From: Paragyromitra xinjiangensis
Taxonomy: Eukaryota; Ascomycota; Pezizomycetes; Pezizales; Discinaceae
Assembly: GCA_038503065.1 (NCBI GenBank)
Contig: JBCAMK010000013.1
Coordinates: 1,302,001 to 1,366,000 of the forward strand
Direction: 5' to 3'
Length of the DNA stretch: 64,000 bases
Shown here: positions 21,819 to 33,340 of the stretch, one piece after another
How positions within the stretch are numbered: the stretch's first letter is position 1
Layout: every line of letters begins with the position of its first letter
Program-made: the position numbers and the translations under genes
The notes under the pieces: model-generated
What the model was told of the DNA's origin: nothing
What the model saw: only the letters and a program-made list of their open reading frames with translations
Database searches by the model: none

Positions 21819-24800
21819 ATGGGTCTCTTACTCGCACCCTACAACAATGGCATGCGTATCGGCCAAGGGTAAGCCCCCCCAATCAACCGCCCCGCAAAAA
21901 TATTAAATAAAAGAAACAAAACCTCACCATCACTAACCTCGTTCAAGCTTCAATTCCTACACCCAACAAATCTGCATCGACGATGCCGTGGTCATCGACC
22001 CCGAGCGCGCCGAAAACTCACTCACCAACACCGGCCTCACCATGCTTCAGCTACGTGACCTCATGGCCGGCGGGCCTGCATGGGTCCCCGGCGATGACAA
22101 GCTTGAGTTAGAAAAAGATGTCGACAGTAGCGACAAAAAACGCACCGAGGAAGAAAAGAAGCACGAGGAGGAAGAGCGTCAGAAGATGATTGCGAAGGTG
22201 ATCGCGGAGGACGAGAAGAGGAGGTTAAAAGAGGAGGCGGAAGATAAGGAGGACGAGGAGCGGATGCAGAAGTGGAAGGACGAAGAAGAAGCACGCATTG
22301 CGAAAGAGGAGGAGGAGAAGGCGGAAGAGGAGAAGGCGGAGGAGGAGAGCGATAATCCTGATGATACCACAAAGGAGAAGAACACAGACGAAAAGAAAGA
22401 TGGCGACGAAAAAGCGCTCACCACAAAATCAAAACCAAAACCAAAACCAGAGCCAAAGCCAAAGCTAAAGCCAAAGCCAAAGCCAGTCACGGCAAAGGAC
22501 AAAAGAGAACAGAGAGCCCGAGAGCGAGAGCGTGAACGGGCCCAGCAAGCCCTCAAGCGCGCGGCCGATACCTTTCGTGGCCCATACACGCGCGCCGAGC
22601 TTGATCGCATTCGCGGTAAGCCTCTCGACGCAGGAGCGGCAATGGTCGCCGGAACCGATCCGACTGCAAAGATTAAAAAGACGTGGACTTTGAGCGATAC
22701 GAAGCAGAGAGGGCCTAGCCAGGTAAGCAGAATGTGCCTGGTCCTAGTGTAGTGCTGAGATGGTATATAGATTGTGACATATACGTCCCGCTTCGTGAAT
22801 AAATTGAGCGAGATTACGGACGACATGAACATCTCCGGCTCCCTCTCCATCAAGGCCGGCTCCATTGGCGGCTCCGGGCGCGGGGCATTCATCGACTCTG
22901 ACAAGTTCAAGGAAAGTGACCTGAACTTTTATATCAGCGTCAAGGTCATCAACCAGACTATCAATGTTAAAGATGCTCTGGCTTATAATCCGCTGTCTAC
23001 AGTAGACGATAAAAACTTTTCTGAGGTGTATGGCGACAGCTTCATTTCTGGTAAGCTGCTCATCTCCCGCACAGAAGAGGGAGAAGGGGACTAACATGAG
23101 AGCAGGGTTCTTAGAAGGTGGGGAGTTCAATGCGCTTGTTAGTATGAAGATCCTCAATAAGGGGAAGAAGACAGATATCGAGGCAGAGTAGGTCCTTCGT
23201 TTACTTCGCAATGTGATAAAGCTATATTGACGCTCTACAGAGCAAAGGTTGCGCTTACGGCCGGCGCAGCAGAGGCGAGCGCAAATGTCAAAATTGCGAA
23301 ACAAAACATCTCCAACAATACCGAAACAACCATTCAGGTAAGCTGGTCAGGCGGCGGTTTCATCAAGCCGAGTAAGTACTATTATCCATGATATATTTGC
23401 CCATTAACAGCACCTCGAGGGCTAATGACGACAACTGCAGTGGACCAACCTTGGACGATTGAATCTTTGACTGAGGTTGCTGCACGGTTTCCAGACTTGG
23501 TCGCTATAACCCCACAGAGAACTTGGTAGGATGCTACCGGTCCTAAGGGTGAACAGTTTGCTAACCCACATATCCTAGCGCCATTCTAACAAAATACAAC
23601 ACCCTCCGGAGCTACATGGCGTTAAAGCCAAAGAATGTATCACCGCTTTTCTATGAAAATGCTGCCGTCTACACAAACTCGTTGATGGACACATACATGG
23701 ATTATAAGAATGTTCGTCCCCTCCCACCTTGTTATGGTCATTAGATTACTAATGTGGAGTAGATTTATAGGAAACTTACGTCTGGTAGGAGGTAGACTCT
23801 TGAAGCATAACGGCGAATGAGAAGCTGATGTGAGAGACAGACATGTACCAGATCGAAACGGGAGTCAGCAAGTTCAGCGATCTCGGGCCTCCCACAAAGA
23901 ATATCACAGATGGGAAGACGAAAGTTGTGAAGAGCCAAGGCGCGGAGGGTCAAATTGTGGAGGATAAGGTCATGGAGGGTGAAGGTGCAAAGGGCCAGGA
24001 TGTGAAAGATAAAACCGCCGAGGAAAAGTCAGCAGAATCAATGAAGCTGGCGAGAATCGACGACGAAACTTACTTTGAAAAATCATTCAAAGGCCTGGAC
24101 CGCGCAAGACGGGCGGCGCGCTACCAAATGATGATGATTGTGGCCGAGGTATGGGCCTCCTTATCACTGAGATGTATCCTACAATGATAAAAATATATCA
24201 GCTAACAAAAACTCTAGGTCGATGAGATCACGAAGGATCCAGTGAAAGCAACAGACATATCAAGACCTGAAAAATACCAAAGCTCTGTTGTCTTCCGCGA
24301 GCGTCTCCCGGTAAGTAGTCATCAAACACCTTCAAGCGAGCGCTACTGACAGGCCCGAGTAGAAAGTTGAGCGGGCCATAAAAGGACCGGTACATCCACT
24401 TACAGGTGTTCCAATCAGAGCGATCACACAAGACGGCCCAGAGGATACAGGGAACTACCCTGACCTCTACATCCAGTCCGAAAGGCCCAAGGAACTTTTT
24501 CTGCTCCCTAAGGAGAAAGAAAAATTGGACGAACTTAAATTAGAGCGTCCCACCGTCAGCGCGAACTTCCGTCTCGGCTACCTCTGGGGCTCTGAAAAAG
24601 GGCGGCTGTTCTGCCCGCTAGAGTTTCTTAAGCCGAACTTCGTGGTCAAGACGGTCGCCGTTGGCATCGCCCAGGGGCGTGTTGTAAACTTCGAAATAAA
24701 TTACGAAAACGGCCTCACCTTCCAGCGAGGCGACTTCACTCGTGACGATTTTGTGCGCAAGGATCTTACCCTTAACACTGGAGAGAAATTTATCAATTGC

Positions 24801-25124
24801 GGAATCGAGACAGGAAAGAAGGATGGTGATATCGAGGAGCGCGTCACGGCGATCAGACTATACACGAATCGTGGAAATGTTCTAGCAGGTCACCTGGATG
24901 ATTGGCAGCAGATTCTCCATACACGCGGGGGGGTAGAGTATACAGATTTGAAACTAGAATACTTTGAACCAAATATGAAGTTCGGCTACTTTAAGGGCTT
25001 CTGGGGATGGTGTTTGGAAGAGACAGAGAGAAGTAAGGATGGTATATATCGCCTAGGAGCAATCTGGGGAAGTGACCCACCGCCGCCAGAGCCGAAGACT
25101 AGTAAGGTTGTAAATGCGGCTTGA
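21819..25124 (+). CDS. MACPF-like protein with jacalin-like C-terminal domain
   Basis: Eleven exons: 21819-21868, 21948-22722, 22771-23050, 23106-23187, 23241-23371, 23441-23525, 23579-23711, 23763-23784, 23841-24148, 24218-24310 and 24363-25124. They total 2721 nt, 906 aa, in frame throughout. The start MGLLLAPYNNGMRIGQG is followed by FNSYTQQICIDDAVVI. Residues about 60-200 are a highly charged Lys/Glu coil with Pro-Lys repeats. The middle part holds YGDSFISGFLEGG, which fits the MACPF signature (Y-G-x-x-F-x6-G-G), then an amphipathic-strand-rich segment and WSGGGFIKP. The last 200 residues contain YLWGSEKGRLFCPLEF, GLTFQRGDF and IYRLGAIWG, a jacalin-like (mannose-binding type) beta-prism pattern. 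A pore-forming or membrane-binding role follows from the fold, not from data. Introns are 48-79 nt; one exon is only 22 nt. Glycan recognition by the C-terminus would be expected to target the N-terminal module. Confidence 0.82.
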
Positions 25125-27084
25125 GGCGGCGAAAAAAGACAGGCATGACGACCTGGAAGAGCTAAGTCGAGTAGTTATGCGAGGTAGAAAATTTAGTTAT
25201 CTACATAAACTAGTGGCATACGTAAACTGGTAACAATAGCGTGTATCGAATATCTCTATCATAGCAATCTATAATCAATTATAGAGCTCGTTGATACTTT
25301 GCGTGCAGGGTTAAAATCTACTATGTCGAGCAACAGTACTATTAATAATTAATTGTACGGAAGGGGTTGATCAAGCGACAGATTTTGTAAGCGATAGTAA
25401 GCTATTGCTGTTGGTTGATAGTTTGCATTGAGGTAGGATACGTTACCATGGCTGAGTGACCGAATTTGATAGCGTCCCATGAAGGTCAATGGCTGTCTAT
25501 TAACCGCAATCGAGCTGCCTAAGCGAGGTGTTATGTATTTCGTTTGATACTATCTGACGGCATCTATATAAATTACATGTAGTCAGTGTCTCTTGATTAG
25601 AGACTTTTTTGGTGGGATGCAGTTAGGGTAGAACGTGCAAAGTCGTTGATACTACTACTATAGATAATAATAAGCCAACAGGTGGTAGGGCGTTGACCTG
25701 CCTCACAATAATTTTCAACCCCCTTATGTAGATATATCACCCGGCGGTATTGCCCTTCTCTACAATAGACATGAACTATCGCTCGATGATACTTAGGCCC
25801 CTTGTGCCTAGCTAGCAGTGTAGGACGCAATGCAATAGATGGTCCAGATAATCATCGTTGGAAGGTTGTGTAAGGCCTTAGGCTGCAGTCCAGGTGTAAG
25901 ACACTTAAGGCTGTGATGCACAAAAGCAATGCACAAAGGCCTAGGCAAGTGTATTAAGTACAAAGGCGATGAGAATAAGAAGGAAAGACCGAGTAGAGGG
26001 CTATATATATAGCCCTCTAGATATTGTCCCGTGACAGATCGTTAACTTGTACTAGTGTAGGGAGAATCCAGATTTTAAGCACTAAATATTGAAAAAATTT
26101 GGGCGACTGCAACGTGGGCAATAAGAGAGCTTGGCCAAACCCCCTATTTAGAGCGGACGAATGGCGGTGCGAGACTAGGCACAAGACTAAGCCTTAGGTT
26201 CTTTTTTGTATGAGTATCCTTCTACGAAATTCAGAGTTTCCGACTCGATAACAGCCCCCGGTACTGGTAGGGTGGAATCAAGCTTTCTATTCAAAAAATA
26301 GTCCCCCAATTAGGTCATTTCAGAGTTATGGAAAATCACCCGTTTTCGTTATAACAATATCTGCCTTATAAAGATATGTACTCAGGACATTTCCATATCG
26401 TTATAGGGCGAGTCGATTGTACAGGCTTTCGCCGAATTAACTTACCATGTATCTCGGGTTTTTCGCTTTCTCGTCTCATTAAACCTCCAGGGTGTCCCGC
26501 TCGATACAAATGATATCTTACTCTCTAGTTTTTTCATCTTGACAGCCACTATTGGCACTACTAACTTGTGTCTGTTAGGTTTATTTTAGTAACCCCTAAC
26601 CTTGACGGTGATAACTCCAACTTAGGCACCGGTTATTTGCTATCTCAGAAAATTTGCTTCCTCCAACAGAATCCCTCTAAGATTTAGCATCTGATATAAC
26701 CAGTTGCGACTGTAAAAACTAGGTGACGGCGCTCCAGTAGATTCTTATCAGCTAACTAGACCTAACTTGTTCGCATAAAACATAATCTGTACTTAATATT
26801 AACCAACGATCTTCCTCAGCTGCAGTTGATTTCCTCCAGATAATTATGGAGCCAACCTTTTTTCTTGTTAGTGACGAAAGGGGCGTTTCGAACTTAAAAT
26901 TTACGCTGGATTCGCCAGATCATTGCCTCAAGGCCCAGAACAACCTAGATGGTTCAAGAATGATCAACTTGATATTCCAGAAACTCATAGAAGCAGTATA
27001 AATACCACCTATCCCTTTTCAATATCCTTCCAAACTCATGATCTCTAACCTATACATACATACATATCAACCTCTACCACAGCT
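25125..27084. other. Intergenic spacer
   Basis: No gene supported. The sequence is AT-rich, with one TACATGTA at 25574-25581 and short direct repeats of a(g)caaaggc / gcacaaaggc near 25920-25960. The last 90 bp hold the promoter of the next gene. Confidence 0.55.
26997..27004 (+). promoter_or_regulatory. TATA box of the Cys-rich small protein gene
   Basis: A consensus TATAAATA lies 81 bp before the ATG at 27085. It is followed by a CT-rich leader (CCTATCCCTTTTC) and CATACATACATA repeats, a typical fungal promoter arrangement. Confidence 0.6.
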
Positions 27085-27348
27085 ATGTGCACTTCACCCC
27101 AAGCCCTCCCTCACAAGCCTGCAGAAGGAGCAACCACTCTACCACTACCACCACACCCCGAGAATCTAGGACCCCGCTCGCCAACACCTGATCCTGGTCG
27201 CGCTACATGGTCCAAATGGGAGTGCTGCAAGTGCGAATACGATCATCAGAGGAAAACAGGCACTTGTAATATCTGCCAGCACTCGTGCTGTAGCAAGTGC
27301 GCGCTTATTTATACGGGTAGGGGACATCGGAGTGGCGGCATTATCTAG
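27085..27348 (+). CDS. Small Cys-rich zinc-ribbon-like protein
   Basis: An 87-residue intronless protein. The first 45 residues are Pro-rich and disordered. The second half begins WSKWECCKCEYDHQ, then TCNICQHSCCSKC: pairs of cysteines spaced CxxC - CxxC - CxxC with a histidine between, as in a zinc-binding ribbon or small finger. Short fungal proteins with W-x-C-C-x-C and C-x-x-C-x-H motifs are common in ascomycetes; their role is unknown. There is no signal peptide, so it is probably intracellular. The good TATA box and isolated position support a real gene. Confidence 0.7.
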   Translation: MCTSPQALPHKPAEGATTLPLPPHPENLGPRSPTPDPGRATWSKWECCKCEYDHQRKTGTCNICQHSCCSKCALIYTGRGHRSGGII

Positions 27349-30173
27349 GTAGTAGCTAGGCGCGATTGGGAGGTTTGGTTTTTGATTTGATTTCCTGTAG
27401 TATTTGGGAATATGTAGTTTGTTCTGTAGGGTTGTTCTCCCCCGTTTTGATAGGACCACCAAGCTACCCAAGAAAACCTGAGGCCCATGACACAAGGTTA
27501 TCACAACCCGTGATGTGCACCGCCTAGCTAACACACAACAAATATTACTCGGAGGGCCTCGCTATACGCCTACCCGGCGAACTCAATTAGAGTATAAACC
27601 CCCCCCTCCCCCTCGCTTCAAGCTGCTCTTCCCTCGTCTCCCATCCTCCATGCTGCTCTGCTTCCCACCAGAAATTCCACTAAATTAGAAGACCAGCGAT
27701 CTCGCCCAAGACCTTAGATTACCTGTAGGACCATCTCATGAGCTATCCAGGAAAATAGCTGTAGGTACTAGATCACAGGGAAGTGATTGGTATCATAATC
27801 CCAGATAATCATCTAGAAAAGTCTCTGAACTTGTCAACTCATGGCCATGGGTTTGGGGTGCGAGGATGTTGTGCATGTGCGGGTTACGGGCTAAAGGCAA
27901 GCTAAAAAGTCTTGGGCACCGTTATCGATACATGTTTCTGTCGGAACTTATTAGCGTCAGAACCACTGACCCCATTAACCTTAATAAAAGATTTAATCAA
28001 TGTTTAAGATGGGGCGGACATTCAATATAGGGTTTTCTAATTTAGTACCTATCCCCTGCCAACTTTAACATTCATCGATCAGTCTTGCGCCTGATATCCG
28101 CTATCTCACTCTAATGAAAGGCATCCTTTTTTGCCTAGACGAAATCCAAAAGTGATAAAATGTCATCCCGCTGGAGGTTTTCTAAGTCTCCATGCAAACA
28201 ACTTACTGAATTGTCCCTGAAACGTTAATGTAGTAGAAAACCATCCTAAAAGTTGAAAACCATTTAAACCACTCCCAAAGAGACACACTCAGTGTGTAGT
28301 CTTCTGACTTGAGGCCCCAAATGAACAGTTTCGTAGAACATGTTCTTATAAATCGGCATGCTCATCACTCATCATCGCGTGCCGGTAAACAATTCTTAAA
28401 AATAAAAATAAAAATAAAACAAAGGAAAATTAGTTCGACTTACGATAACATTTTAGTAAATCCTCGCCGTAGACAAGATCTGTAAGTAGAGAGGTAAAGG
28501 TAAAGGTGAAAGGCTGGGGAAGGAAAGAAATCCTGCTGGGAGTTAGGAAGGGTATTTGTAGGCTTTTTCTTTTCTTTTTTGAGCCGACAGAAGTAGATAC
28601 TATGGGTTTGTTAGGCTAGCCGAGCTTTTCGAAGAGCTATGTAATTGCTCAGTCCTTCTTTCACAGCCAACCCTTTACAGATTAATCAGTTTATACTTCC
28701 GGAACATTCTTGCCCACTTCCCATTGATGAAATTCCTACTTAAAACCCTAAGCATGTTGAAAATTATCCGCGAAGAAGCATCGGTTTCGTTGACTTACAT
28801 GTGGTTGTTTGGATAAATAGCGCTCTAGGCCTATAGCTACTACGGATGGAAGCTTTCTCTCCCTACCACCCTAGAACAAATGGAGAGTCATGAATACACC
28901 AGTCATAAAAAGTTGATAGATACATGTAGCTAGAACCATCTAGCTCTAGCCAAGCACACTAAAATTTAATCGAGTAACTTCTAGTAATGCACAGGAGCAA
29001 CAAGAACAATATCCATGCGTGATAATGCTATCCACTCAATATAAATGTAGCATGCAGCTTAACCCGATGATAGGTAGGTGATATGCCAACTGTAGGTATA
29101 CAGGAGCTGATTCTAGATACAACCTCAACTTACCTTCCTTGCGCCATCTCACTCACCCAACGGACAAACCTCCTACACCCACCCAGATGCTAGATAGATT
29201 TACCGACCCACCAAAATAGCTTACGACATCCCGAAACAAGCCTCGACACACTAGGCGAAGTCACACAGGAACAGCCGTCCTGGGGCCCCGCAGCCCAAAG
29301 CGGCCACCCCGAAACACCAGTTCGCACTGCCATTGTCGAGTGACCGCTCATGACCCAAGCTTGGCACCAATCTACCATCCCAACATCCAGCTTCACCGTT
29401 GTTCATATCTCAGACACCTACAACACATAGAACAAACTCAGACTCAATGACACACCCAGAAACGCTCCCCGTGTGAGAGTCACCTCGTTGAGTCAACCCC
29501 GTCACACATCTAATTATACCGAACAAAGTCCCCCAAACCAACCAATCCCACCACCCCGCCCATCCCCCAATCACAACCCATCTGACGTGACATGACGTGG
29601 TACCCCCGCACAACCCTACGAAACCTAGCACCCGCCGGAAGCAAAAAAAACTCCACCCCGCATCCCCCCGATCGTCACGCAAAATAGTCCTATGTCTCAC
29701 ACCGTATCCCCCAGAGTAAATTTTCTCTCCTCCCAAACCTACATACACGTGTGCAACCGTTACGCGAACCATCCACCGGAACTCCAACCCGTGGATATCT
29801 CCCAAAACGGTACTCTAGCCGAGTGACAATCCATGACGCAGTTGATGCCCAGCATCTATCTCATCCCGCAGGACCTCATCTCGTCGATCTATGTAGTAGT
29901 ACCAGTAATATAGTTTCTCCTTATATCGCGAATTATCATAATGGGTATAATACAAGTCCCACGCCATACCCTCCCTACAAAGGAAAGAAAGAAGGGAAAT
30001 AAATAAAAAAAGTCCTCAATCCCACATGCATACTAAAAAAACCCCCCACTTCAAAAGAATGCCTACTCCAAGCCATAAGTATTAAAAAACCCCCACCCAA
30101 GTCCTAAATAGCGCCAAAAAAATCAAACTCCAACCAGTCCAAAAAAAGAAACTCGTTAAAAACCCCAGCCCCC
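27349..30173. other. Intergenic spacer
   Basis: No supported gene in 2.8 kb. A C-rich, A-rich plus strand near 29100-30170 gives long minus-strand frames (29190-29396, 29410-29805) without motifs. One TACATGTA lies at 28921-28928. A homopolymer-rich stretch (AAAAAA/CCCC) lies just 3' of the next gene. Confidence 0.5.
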
Positions 30174-33100
30174 TCAAATATACCCACCAGACTGACCCGC
30201 CCCAATAACCGTGATCTTCCTCTTCAACTCCATCCTCCGCCGCTCCTCCTTCTTCCGTGGATCCTTTACCATATACTTCTCAAACACACCCTTAAACCTC
30301 CTACTCCCCGGACTAGACGATAACCCATGTTCATCCACATCACTCCCGGGGGACCCCAATGGCGGCGGCCCAAGCGTCGATAACGGAAGACTCGAACCGA
30401 CGAACGTAGAGAGAGTAGGCATCGTAGAGGCCGTAGAAGGGGGGATAAGCATGTCAGGCCGCTTTGAATGGCTATTCATGCTATTACTTCGGATAGTACC
30501 AAGACCTAGCGTCATCGGGGGTCTTTCAGACCGGGACTCGGGTCGAGTTAAGATATTCTTGCCGAGCGTAACGATGCTATCGCTGCGACCGTTCGCGATC
30601 CGACTACCGACGCGGGAGACGAGACCGGTTGAGAGTGAGGTTGAAGCGCGGTTGTTGGTGAAGACGGGGGCGAAGGAGGGTAGTGTTGCCTTATGACTTT
30701 CTGTGCTTTTCCGTTGGATCTCCTCTGCGCTGTTTCGTGCGTCTTTGGTCCCGGAGCCGGGACGCAGGTCGTTACTGCTTGGGGCCATCTTTCGGATTCC
30801 TTCCTTTGCGGCTGCGACGCCGCCTTTGAGGTCTAGTTTCCGGCGAACGGTCGTGACGCTAGGCAGGTGGAAATGGTTGAGGACTGAAGCGCGCCATGAC
30901 TCCTTGACGGATTCGGCCTCGGAGTAATCGCTCCATCTGCTACTGTGGTTGACAGATGCTGGAGAGGGCTCCGCGGGGGTGGTGGGGGTTGGTGGTACTC
31001 CCATGGCAGCTCCCATGGCAGCTCCCATGGGTGATGCCGTGGTGGGACTCACGTTGAGGGATCCGCTGGTTGGCGGGCGGGCGGGGAATGTGGTCGTGGT
31101 GGGGGAACACATGATGGGCTCTAGATTACTGCTGTATCGAGTGCGGAAGCTCACCGCTGCGGGGCTCGCGGGGTCCATCATTGCCGCTAGGGCCGCTAAT
31201 TCTTCTTTCCGCTGTTTCTCGGCCGCAAGGTAGACTTCTTTGTTATCGGGTGCGCTCCAGGCTGGGTGGATCGTGTAGGTTGGGAATAGATCACCGTCGA
31301 ATTGGTGCACTGCCTGAGAGTATGCTTGCGATTGAGACCTTGGTCGAGGGGGTAGGGGAAACATATCACTGATAGTGAGGTCGCCCGGTACGATATTAAA
31401 GATACTCGCCTCTTCGGTAGGCAAGGTAGAGAAGTGAACCGGATACTCGTCGAGAACGAACTCACCGAGACGATCCTCAACAGCAGTAAAAGAGTTCGTA
31501 AGAGACCTAGTCGCAACAGGCGCAGAAGGAGAGCGTTTCGGAAGGTCGATAGTAAACGAATCACTCGAATCAGACTCCTCCCTACTACGAGACCGAGACC
31601 CGCGGGATCCGCGGGATGTCCGTATGTCCGCGGACGACTGCGTGTGCATGAAGCCCCCCACACCCCCTGGGTACACCTGGCCCCCTGGACTCTCTGCTGT
31701 TGTGACGAGCTTGAATGCTACTTCGAGCTGCTCGCCTTTGCTGGCGCGCCGGGAATGCGTCGTTAATGTACGGCCCTCATACCCATCTGATGCCGTCGTC
31801 GCCGACCGGTGTATCGCCCGCATCGCTGCAGCGGGACGGGGCTGAGGCTGTTCGATTTGACGTGATTGCCTGAGGGGACGGATCGGACGGTTGGTGTTTT
31901 CGGCGGATGAGGTGCTAGGGGTAGTACTCGGTGCGATACTAGGAGCGGGTGGCTTCTTCAGTGAGAGCGGCTGCCAGGGCTTTAATTCTTGTGGCTGCAG
32001 TTTCGGTAGACTGTTGCGGTTAGCGGAGGAGTCGGAGTCGGAGATGTCCCAGTTATCAAGGATGGAGTCTTGAGGTTTTTCTTGCTCGGTAGCTTTGGGA
32101 GGGTATTTTGGGCTTTCTTTAGGGCTCTCTAGCTCTCTCGGTCCTGTAGCTTTGGGAGGGTATTTTGGACTTTCTTTGGGACTCTCTGGCTCTCTTGGTG
32201 TTGTAGCTTTGGGAGGATGTTTTGGACTCTCTTTGGGTTTTTCTTGCTCTCCTGTGCCTTTCGGGGGGTATTTCGGACTTTCTTTGGGCTTCTCTAGGGG
32301 TTTTTCTTTCTTCTCTTTCTTCTCCTTTTCTTTCAACCCCTTGTTTTTCGGGGCCTTGACCGATACCGAAGAAGCCGGTGCGGCAATTGGGGCGTACATA
32401 GCTGATATTGGAGCCGGGGGTGGTTTTGGGGTCACGGGGGACTGTACACCTGGGGTGCCTGTCCGTGATGCGGGAAGTGGCGGGTACGCCATTCCGATCC
32501 CTAATACCGCCTTCATCTTCCTGGACGGACGGCGGGAGAGATTAGGCGGTGGGCGAGTGCTGTAGACTGCGGGCATTGGGGTCCATTCTAGCTCGTCCGC
32601 GGAGTCGCTGGGGGAGATAGAACGGGGTTCGTTCGCAGAGGAGGAAGGACGGGAGATGGAAGGACGATGGGAAGAGCTGGAGGAGATGGAGGGACGGTTT
32701 GAGGAGCTGGAGGAGGGAGGTAATGGTGGTGGGTAGCTTGGAGACTGTGAATAATTTGGGGACTGTGGGGGTGTTAGATATAGATAAATATAAATAAATA
32801 AATACAAGATATAGAGATATGACGTAGACGCACCATAGGCGATACCGGAGTACCCGGTGCCCTCCCACTATTCCGACCACTATTCCGTCCGCTACTTCGA
32901 TGACTATTCCTTCTGCTCCCTCTCTCGCTCTGCTCTCTTGACCTACTCTCAATCCCACTCAGCCTCACCCCACCTCTACTACTCCTCCTGCTATCCCGTC
33001 GCACGACAAAGCCTCCATCCCGATCAACCGGACTCTCAGCCCGCGAGCTCGCCGCGCTACTACTCGAGGATGTCTCGGTCTCACTGTTATCAAACAAGCC

Positions 33101-33340
33101 AGAGATATCCGTCGGGGTAGCGCTCCGCTCACTGCGCCGTCTCTCTTCGTCGCTCTGGGGCTCGTCAAACTCGGGCGAGTACACGGTTGAGGGGAGGATG
33201 TTGTAGACTTCCAAATCTATGTTGCTTAGGGGTGGTTCAGGGAGCTTCTTGAGGGAGAGGGGGGTTGGACGGTGGATTTTGGCGTGGCGGGCGGCGAACT
33301 GGGGTGATGGACCGACGGGCGGTGGAGACCGTGATGACAT
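30174..33340 (-). CDS. Large disordered Ser/Pro-rich protein with SPK-PPK repeats
   Basis: Two exons, 33340-32834 and 32762-30174, joined by a 71-nt intron (GTGCGT donor, CTAAC branch candidate, CAG acceptor). They total 3096 nt, 1031 aa. The start is MSSRSPPPVGPSPQFAARH. The protein is low-complexity nearly throughout: an SR/GR-rich end of exon 1 (GRNSGRNSGRAPG) and then poly-Ser/Pro. About residues 320-410 hold at least four units like ESPKYPPKAT (also ESPKHPPKAT) in tandem. The C-terminus is basic (KYMVKDPRKKEERRRMELKR). No enzyme domain is visible. Many SP/TP sites suggest phosphorylation by proline-directed kinases (inference). A scaffold, cytoskeletal or signalling role is possible; I do not recognise a named family. 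Confidence 0.8.

Noticed and set aside
22061..22910. Long minus-strand frames opposite the MACPF/jacalin-like gene
   Set aside because: They are Ser/Phe/Leu-rich shadows of the Lys/Glu/Pro-rich coding strand and lack splice support.
31434..32565. Plus-strand frames inside the Ser/Pro-rich gene with GGYFGLSLGL repeats
   Set aside because: They are the antisense reading of the SPK-PPK repeat and have no independent support.
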